In this document: piece after piece, positions 41,006 to 46,537 of the stretch
How the letters are laid out: the number at the start of each line of letters is the position of its first letter
Numbering within the stretch: position 1 is the stretch's first letter
Assembly (NCBI GenBank): GCA_947624585.1
Contig: CANQKZ010000009.1
Coordinates: forward strand, 1-46,537
DNA from: an uncultured Oscillospiraceae bacterium
GTDB lineage: Bacteria > Bacillota > Clostridia > Oscillospirales > Oscillospiraceae
Length of the DNA stretch: 46,537 bases
Reading direction: 5' to 3'
The notes under the pieces: model-generated
Database searches by the model: none
The model's input: only the letters and a program-made list of their open reading frames with translations
Told to the model about the DNA's origin: nothing
Made by a program: the position numbers and the translations under genes

Positions 41006-41659
41006 ATGAACACGGAAAAGACAAAACCGCGCTGCTTCCAGCGCCCCGCGCCCTTCAGGCGGCGGCTCGCCGTGATGACGGTGGGCGTGCTGGTCCAGGG
41101 CTTCGGCCTTTCGCTGCTCCGCTCCATCGACCTGGGGCTGGACCCCTGCTCGTGCCTGACACAGGGCGTGTCGCAGCTTACCCACCTAAGCTTCGGCACC
41201 TGCCAGGTGTTATGTCACCTTGTCACCTTCCTGGTGGTCCTGCGGTACGACCTGAGCCGCCTGGGCTGGGGCACCGTGGGCAACATGGTCTTTTTGGGGT
41301 ACATATCCGACTTTTTCACCTGGCTCTACCGGGTGACGCTCCCGGCGGACTTCTTTATGTCAACCGCCACGCGGTACATCCTGCTCCTCCCGGGCCTCGC
41401 GGGTCTGCTCTTCGGCGCGGCGGCGTATATGTGCTCGGGGCTGGGTTCCTCGCCCTACGACGCGGTGCCCTTCATCATCGCCCAGCGCGTCCGGCGCCCC
41501 TCCTTCCGCACGGTGCGGATGCTCTGGGACATCGCCTTCATGGCGGTGGGCCTCCTGCTCAGCGTCATGCCCGGCATCGTCACCGTGGCCGTGGCCTTCT
41601 TCTGCGGCCCCATCGTGGCCTGGGTCCAGAGGAAGCTGGAGTCGACGCTTTTTTCATAA
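41006..41659 (+). CDS. YczE/YitT-like membrane protein
   Basis: 217 residues, five or six membrane segments. ATG 41006 has AAAGGAGG 7 nt upstream. RRLAVMTVGVLVQGFGLSLL, LGLDPCSCLTQGVSQ and SGLGSSPYDAVPFIIAQRVR near residue 150 are typical of the YczE/YyaS/YitT integral membrane family (LG..P......L repeated in two halves). The repeated LGLDPCSCL and LGSSPYDAV half-sites indicate an internal duplication. Function in the family is not known. Confidence 0.85.
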   Translation: MNTEKTKPRCFQRPAPFRRRLAVMTVGVLVQGFGLSLLRSIDLGLDPCSCLTQGVSQLTHLSFGTCQVLCHLVTFLVVLRYDLSRLGWGTVGNMVFLGYISDFFTWLYRVTLPADFFMSTATRYILLLPGLAGLLFGAAAYMCSGLGSSPYDAVPFIIAQRVRRPSFRTVRMLWDIAFMAVGLLLSVMPGIVTVAVAFFCGPIVAWVQRKLESTLFS

Positions 41660-41912
41660 AACCCTCTTGCAATTCCGGCGGAGATGGATTAAAATGAGAT
41701 CGGAAACATAAAAAGGCGGCAGGGCACGGGGACTCGCACTCCCCGCGCCCCTGTGCGAGTGATGCGACCACTCAACACAACGGTAAAACCGTACCACAGG
41801 CTCATTATACCCGTTTGTCCCGGCATTTTCAAGAGGGCAAAAGGGGTGAATGGGTTTTTTGTGTTATGCTTTGACCTTCTAAAGCGGTGTTGAGGATACG
41901 CTCGGCACCGCT
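41660..41912. other. Intergenic region with structured repeats
   Basis: 253 bp without a supported gene. CGGAAACATAAAA at 41701 recurs at 41979 and inverted at 41913. ACTCGCAC at 41731 pairs with GTGCGAGT at 41754, and overlaps a competing GGGCACGGGG/CCCCGCGCCC hairpin (41721-41750), so alternative folds are possible. On the minus strand the stem is followed, after seven bases, by CTTTTTATG. Could hold the end of the YczE transcript or a small RNA; I cannot decide. Confidence 0.4.
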
Positions 41913-41991
41913 TTTTATGTTTCCGGCACCCTGCGCGGGCGGCCCAAGCCGCCCCGCGCTGCGGGGGTCGGAGGAAACCGGAAACATAAAA
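41913..41991 (+). promoter_or_regulatory. Long leader hairpin before the LRR-SLH gene
   Basis: TTTTATGTTTCCGG (41913-41926) and CCGGAAACATAAAA (41978-41991) are perfect 14-bp inverted repeats. Inside is a strong hairpin GCGCGGGCGGC/GCCGCCCCGCGC (41933-41959, one bulge). The 3' arm ends 4 bp before the AGGAGG of the LRR gene, so folding could control access to it. No known riboswitch recognised. Confidence 0.55.
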
Positions 41992-42009
41992 TACAGGAGG
42001 TTAAAGAGT

Positions 42010-43770
42010 ATGAAGAAAAGATTAGCAATCCTATTTTTGGCGGTCTGCATGGCGCTGACGCTGTTGCCGATGTCGGCGCTGGCGGACACGGACGATGTGG
42101 CCTATGCTGTGGAAGGAGGAAATATCTATTTTGACAAGGCCACGGGGACGGTCACCGATTGCGACGAGGCCGTTACTGCCGCAATTATCCCAAGTACGAT
42201 TGAAGGGGTCGCGGTAACAGGAATTGAGGATTGGGCGTTCTCCAACTGCGAGAGTCTGACCAGCGTGAGCATACCTGACAGCGTTACAAGCATTGGCGAA
42301 GGCGCGTTTTACCGTTCCGGATTGATCGACATAACCGTTCCCGACAGCGTTTCGAGCATCGGAGCAGCCGCCTTTTCTCTATGCGAAAGTCTGAAAGAAA
42401 TAGTTGTCAGCAGCGGAAATAAATCGTATATCACAAAGGACGGCGCACTTTTTACTTCTGATGGAAAGACTCTGATAAATTATCCCGCAGGAAAGCCCGG
42501 TGAATCGTATACAATCCCCGACGGCGTAACTGTTATTGGGTCAGGCGCATTTAATGGTGCTCAAATCAACGGTGTAATAATTCCCAACACCGTCATAACC
42601 ATCGGAAAGGAGGCTTTCGATAATTGCCGTAATTTGCGTGATCTGTTCATTCCGAGTAGCGTCACGAGCATCGTCAGCGATTCGCTTAGGGCATCTGCGG
42701 TGGGCGAAATAACCGTTGACTCCGGAAACAGATCGTATAAATCCGTAGACGGCGTACTTTTCACATATGATTTAAAAACACTGGTGATGTTTCCATGTAG
42801 GAAAACCGGTACTTATGTAATACCGGACAGTGTAACAAGAATTGAAGATCATGCGTTTAACGGTTGTTTCTATTTGAGCAACATAATAATTCCGGACAGT
42901 GTAACAGAAATCGGAGAATACGCGTTTGATGGATGCGATGGTCTAACCAGTATAGTTATTCCCGCCAGTGTTACAGTCATTGGCCGCTGCGCATTCTCTG
43001 GTTGTGAGAATTTAACCAGCATAGTCATTCCGGATGGCATTGATATAATTGATGATCAGACATTTTCATATTGCGAAAAACTAAAAAGCATAACCATTCC
43101 AGCCAGCGTTACGCAAATTGAAAGTATGAGTTTTGATGATTGTGATGAATTGACTGATGTCTATTATACCGGCAGCAAGGAGCAGTGGAAGCAATCGGTA
43201 ATTGGTGGATTCAACGACCCCCTCCTCAACGCCACCATCCACTACAACAGCACCATGCCCGCCTTCCCCGATGTTGCCCCCGACGCCTACTACGCCGATG
43301 CCGTCAGTTGGGCAGTGGAGAACAACATCACCAACGGCACCGACAAAGGGACCTTCGACCCGCTGGACACCCTGGACCGCGCCCAGGCCGTCACCTTCCT
43401 CTGGCGGTCCAAGGGTGAGCCGGAGCCTGTCAGTACGGCGAACCCCTTCACAGACGTAAAACCCACGGACTGGTACTACAAGGCGGTCCTCTGGGCAAAC
43501 GAGAACAACATCACCAACGGCACCAACGCGGAGGGTACGCTTTTCAGCCCCGACGCCCACGTGACTCGCGGCTCCATGATCACCTTCCTCTGGCGCGCCA
43601 TGGACAAGCCCGGCGACACCGGCATCACCGATCCCGCCCGCTGGGCTGAGGACGCGGAGAAATGGGCCAACGGCCTTGGCATCCCCGGCGGCACCGCCGA
43701 AGCCTACACCACCGGCGGCGACTGCCCCAGAAGCGACGTGGTTTACTACCTCTGGAAGGTCCTCGCCTGA
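42010..43770 (+). CDS. BspA-type leucine-rich-repeat surface protein with SLH domains
   Basis: 586 residues from ATG 42010 (AGGAGG 9 nt upstream). The signal peptide KKRLAILFLAVCMALTLLPM ends SALA. About 12 LRR_5 units (for example IPDSVTEIGEYAFDGCDGLT; pattern IPdsVtsIG..AF.gC..L) fill residues 70-395. Two clear SLH modules follow (FPDVAPDAYYADAVSWAVEN; FTDVKPTDWYYKAVLWANEN) and a third weaker one (WAEDAEKWANGLGIPGG). Secreted, wall-bound, likely involved in adhesion. The LRR part is AT-rich and the SLH part GC-rich, suggesting a fusion of an acquired repeat region to a host anchor. Terminators follow. Confidence 0.93.
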   Translation: MKKRLAILFLAVCMALTLLPMSALADTDDVAYAVEGGNIYFDKATGTVTDCDEAVTAAIIPSTIEGVAVTGIEDWAFSNCESLTSVSIPDSVTSIGEGAFYRSGLIDITVPDSVSSIGAAAFSLCESLKEIVVSSGNKSYITKDGALFTSDGKTLINYPAGKPGESYTIPDGVTVIGSGAFNGAQINGVIIPNTVITIGKEAFDNCRNLRDLFIPSSVTSIVSDSLRASAVGEITVDSGNRSYKSVDGVLFTYDLKTLVMFPCRKTGTYVIPDSVTRIEDHAFNGCFYLSNIIIPDSVTEIGEYAFDGCDGLTSIVIPASVTVIGRCAFSGCENLTSIVIPDGIDIIDDQTFSYCEKLKSITIPASVTQIESMSFDDCDELTDVYYTGSKEQWKQSVIGGFNDPLLNATIHYNSTMPAFPDVAPDAYYADAVSWAVENNITNGTDKGTFDPLDTLDRAQAVTFLWRSKGEPEPVSTANPFTDVKPTDWYYKAVLWANENNITNGTNAEGTLFSPDAHVTRGSMITFLWRAMDKPGDTGITDPARWAEDAEKWANGLGIPGGTAEAYTTGGDCPRSDVVYYLWKVLA

Positions 43771-43788
43771 CCGCCCGTAGTTTTGACA

Positions 43789-43825
43789 AATCCCGGAAGC
43801 CCGCTTTGCAGGCTTCCGGGATTTT
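43789..43825 (+). terminator. Intrinsic terminator of the LRR-SLH gene
   Basis: AATCCCGGAAGCC pairs with GGCTTCCGGGATT (13 bp), followed by TTC. Nineteen bases after the stop. Confidence 0.85.
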
Positions 43826-43835
43826 CGGGTGCGAC

Positions 43836-43856
43836 AGCGCCGCGCGGCGCTTTTTT
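43836..43856 (+). terminator. Second terminator, just before the toxin promoter
   Basis: AGCGCC (43836-43841) pairs with GGCGCT (43846-43851), followed by TTTTTT. It insulates the next promoter at 43860. Confidence 0.8.
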
Positions 43857-43859
43857 CTG

Positions 43860-43888
43860 TTGACATTTCCCGCTCCGTGCGCTAAGAT
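43860..43888 (+). promoter_or_regulatory. Promoter of the toxin mRNA
   Basis: TTGACA (43860-43865), 17-bp spacer, TAAGAT (43883-43888). The start point would be near 43895, giving a 5' leader of about 120 nt before the small ORF, long for a gene of this size. Confidence 0.75.
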
Positions 43889-43986
43889 TACGTCAAGCGC
43901 ACCCGGGGACATGGGATCGAGTGCGCGGGGGCTGCCAGACGTAAGGCGGTGCGTTCCTCCGGGACCGATTTCGGAGGGAGCTTCTG

Positions 43987-44017
43987 CCTCCTCCGTAACG
44001 CGGGAGGAGGTGATCAC
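43987..44017 (+). promoter_or_regulatory. SD-sequestering hairpin and extended ribosome site
   Basis: CCTCCTCC (43987-43994) is the exact complement of GGAGGAGG (44003-44010), with an 8-nt loop. The second arm is the ribosome site of the small ORF: AGGAGGTGATCA is complementary over its length to the anti-SD end of 16S rRNA (GATCACCTCCT). A site this strong, hidden in a hairpin, is typical of type I toxin mRNAs. Confidence 0.8.
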
Positions 44018-44122
44018 ATGCCAGTATCTCTTGGCGATATTTGCCAGCTCCTACTTGTCGTCATAGCGATCATTAAGCTGGTTCTCTACATAGTAGATCA
44101 GACTCAGCCAAAAAAGAAGTAA
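44018..44122 (+). CDS. Putative type I toxin: 34-residue membrane peptide
   Basis: ATG 44018 to TAA 44122, seven bases after the strong ribosome site. The peptide starts MPVSLGDICQ, then a single hydrophobic helix LLLVVIAIIKLVLYIV (about residues 11-26), then a charged tail DQTQPKKK. Size and layout (short N-terminus, one helix, basic or charged C-terminus) match Fst/Ldr-type and the holin-like small toxins of Firmicutes (for example Fst of pAD1), though I see no residue-level identity to claim a family. Its stop lies inside the shared terminator, so the 3' end overlaps the antisense RNA. Expected to insert in the membrane and stop growth if the antisense RNA is lost. Confidence 0.65.
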   Translation: MPVSLGDICQLLLVVIAIIKLVLYIVDQTQPKKK

Positions 44123-44160
44123 CCGCCCCACGCTTCCCAACAGCGGGCGGTTACTCTTTT
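44109..44160. terminator. Bidirectional terminator shared by toxin mRNA and antisense RNA
   Basis: GTAACCGCCC (44119-44128) pairs perfectly with GGGCGGTTAC (44145-44154). On the plus strand TCTTTTTAATT follows; on the minus strand TTCTTTTTT follows. Two convergent transcripts would each end here and share the stem and loop, as RNA I and RNA II do in the par locus of pAD1. Confidence 0.85.
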
Positions 44161-44210
44161 TAATTAAACCGTCCCGATAGGAACCACCGTCTCCAGCAGT
44201 TCCCCCGTGT
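44110..44210 (-). ncRNA. Putative antisense RNA antitoxin
   Basis: Inferred from the consensus promoter at 44217-44245 and the terminator at 44109-44154: about 100 nt, no ORF. It would be complementary to the last 12 nt or so of the toxin reading frame and to the whole 3' untranslated part of the toxin mRNA. Antisense action would be by pairing through the shared loop (ACGCTTCCCAACAGC). Existence not proven here. Confidence 0.55.
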
Positions 44211-44216
44211 GTCCCC

Positions 44217-44245
44217 ATTATACCTCGCGCCATGCCTCCTGTCAA
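44217..44245 (-). promoter_or_regulatory. Perfect consensus promoter for the antisense RNA
   Basis: TTGACA (44245-44240), 17-bp spacer, TATAAT (44222-44217) on the minus strand, matching both consensus boxes. No minus-strand gene lies downstream before 43770, only the toxin locus, so its likely product is an untranslated RNA. Confidence 0.85.
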
Positions 44246-44266
44246 GTATGGGAGGCATGGTTTTTT
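44230..44266 (+). terminator. Plus-strand terminator overlapping the antisense promoter
   Basis: CCATGCCTCC (44230-44239) pairs with GGAGGCATGG (44251-44260), followed by TTTTTT. It would stop plus-strand readthrough towards the metallophosphoesterase gene. The stem contains the spacer of the antisense promoter. Confidence 0.65.
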
Positions 44267-44276
44267 GAACTTTTAC

Positions 44277-44891
44277 TCAATAATCCTCGATCCGCTTGTC
44301 CGTGTCGATGATGAAGTGGTCGTAGGCGTTGACCACGGCGGTGGTGCGGTAGCGGGAGATCTGGGGGATGTTGACGCCGTAGCTGCGGTGGATGTGGCCG
44401 TGGATGAAATATTTGGGCTCGTACTTCTCCACCAGTTCCCGGAAGCACTCAAAGCCCCGGTGGGTGACGGTGTCGAAGTCGTTGACGCCCCGGATGGGCG
44501 CGTGGGAAACGATGATATCCACGCCCCCGGCCTTTCGGAGCTTCCACCAGAGCTTGCGGACACGCCGCTCCATCTGGGCCTCGGTATACATACTCTGGCC
44601 TGTCTTCTTGTACCGGTAGGAACCGCCCAGGCCCAGGATGCGCAGGCCGTTCACTGTCAGGATCGTGTCCTCCAGGCACTCACAGCCCTCCGGCGGGTCC
44701 TGGATGAGGGCGTCGTCGTGGTTGCCCCGGACGTACACCAGCGGGCAGTGGGCCATGGTGACGAGAAATTCCAGATAGTGTCGGCTCAGATCGCCGCAGG
44801 AGATGATGAGGTCGAATTCATCCAGCTTTCCGGGCCGGTAGTAGTCGTAGTACACCGGCGACGGGTCGTCGGCAATGGTGAGGATCTTCAT
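44277..44891 (-). CDS. Calcineurin-like metallophosphoesterase
   Basis: 204 residues. Family motifs in order: MKILTIADDPSP (first metal site, D.. without the usual H), ISCGDLSRHYLEFL near residue 30, YVRGNHDDALI near 53 (GNHD), IIVSHAPIRG near 125 and IHGHIHRSYG near 163 (GH.H). All metal ligands except the first His are present. Substrate cannot be predicted; small cytoplasmic members act on nucleotides or phosphodiesters. ATG 44891 overlaps the upstream stop by 4 bp, so it is coupled to the BMP-domain gene. Confidence 0.9.
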   Translation of the reverse strand: MKILTIADDPSPVYYDYYRPGKLDEFDLIISCGDLSRHYLEFLVTMAHCPLVYVRGNHDDALIQDPPEGCECLEDTILTVNGLRILGLGGSYRYKKTGQSMYTEAQMERRVRKLWWKLRKAGGVDIIVSHAPIRGVNDFDTVTHRGFECFRELVEKYEPKYFIHGHIHRSYGVNIPQISRYRTTAVVNAYDHFIIDTDKRIEDY

Positions 44892-46537
44892 TTCACGCCC
44901 AGATCCTCCGACTTCTTCTCCTCCGGCTTCTTTGCCTTCTCCACGCCCACGGTCTCCACGGTGGCCTTGCCGGTGGGGGAAAGCTCCTCGTACTCGGGAA
45001 TGCGGCCCTCCACATTCTCCACCAGGTAGTCCATGGCGGCGATCTCCTCCATGTCGAAGGGCTTGCCCTTCTCCCCCACGGCTCCGCCGCCCTGGATGTG
45101 GATGGGGCCGATGAAGGGGTCGATGATCCAGCGGGAGATACCGGCCCGCAGGTAACCCACCAGGCGTCTGGTGCTCTCGGGCACCTCGTCGGTGAGCGTC
45201 ACGTCCACGGCCCCGGCGGACATACCCCAGTAGTAATTGATGGCCTTGCTGGAGCTCTCGTACTCCGCCTGGAGGGTGCCGTTGAACACCTGCCGCAGGA
45301 GACCCTCGTAGTAGACGCCCCAGTTCCAGATGGGCGCGGCGATGAGCTTCCTCTTCTCGCCGTCTATGTACGACAGGCCCAGGGTCTGTCCCGGCTCATA
45401 GAGGCGGGCGTTGTCCATGGAGCTGATGAGCTTGACGCCGTTCTTTCGCAATCTGTTCATGGCCTCGTGCCGTCCGCCCACGCAGGCCCACTCCAGCTGG
45501 ACCCGGGCCCGGGGATTGACCATGCGGGCGCCCAGGGCAAAGGCGTTGATACCGGCGATCTGCCCGAAGATGGGGTAGTCGCACACGTAGCCCACCCGGT
45601 CGGACTCGGTCAGCGCCCCGGCCAGGGCGCCGATAATGAACTTCGCCTCGTACATCCGGGCGTAATAGGTCCGCACATAGCGGTGGGACTTGTTGATGGA
45701 GCAGTTCATGATGAGGATGTCCGGGTTGTCCACCGCCGCCCGCAGGGACGCCGGGAGCAGCACCGGGGAGGTGGTGAAGATCACGTCGCACAGCTCCTTC
45801 ACCGCCTGGTCGACGGTCTCCTGGGGTCCCTGGTCCATGGCGTTGAAATAGGAAACCGTCTCGATCTTCTCTCCAAAGAATTTGTCCACATACTGCCGCC
45901 CCTGCTCGTGGCCGTAGGTCCAGCCGGATGTGGCCGGATCCTTGTCGTGGACGAAGCCCACCTTCAGGCCCCGGGCGGCGTTGGTGGTGATGATCACCTT
46001 GGAGAGAAGTCCGCTCTTGGGCTCCACCGGCGCGGGCTTCAGCTCGATCGGGTCGCTCTCCTGCTGGAGGACCAGCTCCTCCCAGAGCTTGGAAATGGAT
46101 TTCTTCAGCTCCATGGGTCCCTGCTCGCACAGGTCCTGATAGGAATACACCTTCATGTACGCCAAAAGCGCGTCGCCCACGGCGGAGGGGGGCATGGGCT
46201 TTCCGGCCTTGTCCTCGAATGCCTCCCGGAAGTAGTGGTAGACGGTGGAGAATTTCCTCCGCTCGTCCTCGGTCCAATAGTCCTCCGGGTCGCGGCCCAG
46301 GAGTTTCATCAGCGCCTTGTAGCCGCCCTTTTTGGAAAATTCAAGGTAATTAATCTTCGTGACGCGGTAAAAATCCACAAACTCAAAGTAGATCTCTGTC
46401 TCAAGTCCCGCGCCCCGCTCGGGGAGGACCCGGGTGACCTCCGCCTGGATGCTGACGGCGCCGAAGAATTTGAGGACGCTGACCCGCTTGTTGCCCTCCT
46501 GGACGTAGTAGCGGTTCATGTACTCGTAGCACTTGAT
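44888..46537 (-). CDS. ParB-like/BMP-domain protein (partial)
   Basis: At least 549 residues, open to the right edge. The first visible part reads IKCYEYMNRYYVQEGNKRVS then VLKFFGAVSIQAEVTR, a ParB/Srx-like fold where EGNKRV is the equivalent of the usual DG..R. A linker with a helical segment (residues about 60-170) leads to a BMP (periplasmic-binding type I) domain: GLKVGFVHDKDPATSGWTYG, ELCDVIFTTSPVLLP, ARMYEAKFIIGALAGALTES, GYVCDYPIFGQIAGINAFAL and GVYYEGLLRQVFNG. Its known relatives are ABC nucleoside-binding lipoproteins, but no lipobox or signal peptide can be seen here. It may be a cytoplasmic sensor. Lysine/glutamate-rich C-terminus (KAKKPEEKKSEDLGVK). Confidence 0.85.
   Translation of the reverse strand: MKCYEYMNRYYVQEGNKRVSVLKFFGAVSIQAEVTRVLPERGAGLETEIYFEFVDFYRVTKINYLEFSKKGGYKALMKLLGRDPEDYWTEDERRKFSTVYHYFREAFEDKAGKPMPPSAVGDALLAYMKVYSYQDLCEQGPMELKKSISKLWEELVLQQESDPIELKPAPVEPKSGLLSKVIITTNAARGLKVGFVHDKDPATSGWTYGHEQGRQYVDKFFGEKIETVSYFNAMDQGPQETVDQAVKELCDVIFTTSPVLLPASLRAAVDNPDILIMNCSINKSHRYVRTYYARMYEAKFIIGALAGALTESDRVGYVCDYPIFGQIAGINAFALGARMVNPRARVQLEWACVGGRHEAMNRLRKNGVKLISSMDNARLYEPGQTLGLSYIDGEKRKLIAAPIWNWGVYYEGLLRQVFNGTLQAEYESSSKAINYYWGMSAGAVDVTLTDEVPESTRRLVGYLRAGISRWIIDPFIGPIHIQGGGAVGEKGKPFDMEEIAAMDYLVENVEGRIPEYEELSPTGKATVETVGVEKAKKPEEKKSEDLGVK

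Noticed and set aside
41580..41771. Minus-strand frame beginning MVASLAQGRGECES
   Set aside because: Covers an intergenic hairpin region and the end of the YczE-like gene; no ribosome site. I kept the region as structured DNA only.
41721..41775. tRNA-like fold in the intergenic region
   Set aside because: A T-arm-like GGGGA/TCCCC stem exists on the minus strand, but the loop is not TTC-type and no acceptor or anticodon arms pair.

Overview
The window looks like chromosome from a GC-rich, low-motility-gene clostridial gut bacterium, most likely an Oscillospiraceae-type Firmicute. The evidence is high GC with strong GGAGG ribosome sites, frequent TTG and GTG starts, S-layer-homology (SLH) surface proteins, LacI/CcpA-style operators, a YtrA-type GntR operon and many decayed IS630 copies. 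No rRNA or CRISPR array was seen; there is one tRNA gene, tRNA-Leu(CAA).

Layout. (1) 1-4750: an ISAs1 relic, a large SWIM/SNF2 helicase and an IS630 relic. (2) 4839-20715: a long, almost entirely minus-strand envelope-polysaccharide region. In transcription order it runs from broken GT-B genes through an acyltransferase, rfbD, three glycosyltransferases, rfbC, VanZ-like, CpsB-like, galU, a GT-B glycosyltransferase with an 11-G tract, a proline-rich membrane protein, an SLH protein and a GT2 enzyme, to the stump of an FkbH/HAD-IIIC gene. The middle of this region is AT-richer than the rest, which suggests transfer. (3) 20713-26500: a scrapyard of mobile DNA. It holds a serine-recombinase C-terminus, an HTH protein with a partner, an oriT-like region with mobC and a small companion gene, tRNA-Leu, an IS630 copy with clear ends, a second dead IS630 and an IS630-derived MITE. 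(4) 26568-27731: a MalY/PatB-type aminotransferase with its own promoter. (5) 28009-30392: a three-gene ABC exporter. (6) 30666-35374: a lacI-malQ-GH13 maltodextrin operon with a LysM gene. (7) 35845-40226: a GntR/YtrA-like operon of a regulator, three membrane proteins, an ATPase and a secreted protein. (8) 40379-43770: a GNAT acetyltransferase, a YczE-like membrane protein and a BspA-type leucine-rich-repeat SLH surface protein. (9) 43860-44245: a compact locus that looks like a type I toxin-antitoxin system. (10) 44277-46537: a metallophosphoesterase and a ParB-like/BMP-domain protein that runs off the window.

How it fits together. Region 2 would make a rhamnose-containing wall polysaccharide: rfbC/rfbD for dTDP-rhamnose, galU for UDP-glucose, and several transferases, a CpsB-like phosphatase and an acyltransferase for assembly and decoration. 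SLH proteins here and at 42010 could be anchored to such a polymer. rfbA and rfbB are not in the window.

Most notable: the putative type I toxin-antitoxin locus has a 34-residue membrane peptide, a sequestered and fully anti-SD-matching ribosome site, a convergent consensus promoter for an antisense RNA, and a shared bidirectional terminator. Other points of interest are the 11-G tract, a canonical A AAA AAG slippery site exactly where a glycosyltransferase gene breaks, and an undescribed-looking pair of short inverted-repeat elements, one of which supplies the C-terminus of a host gene. Several single-base breaks sit in homopolymers, so sequencing or assembly error must be ruled out before biology is claimed for them.
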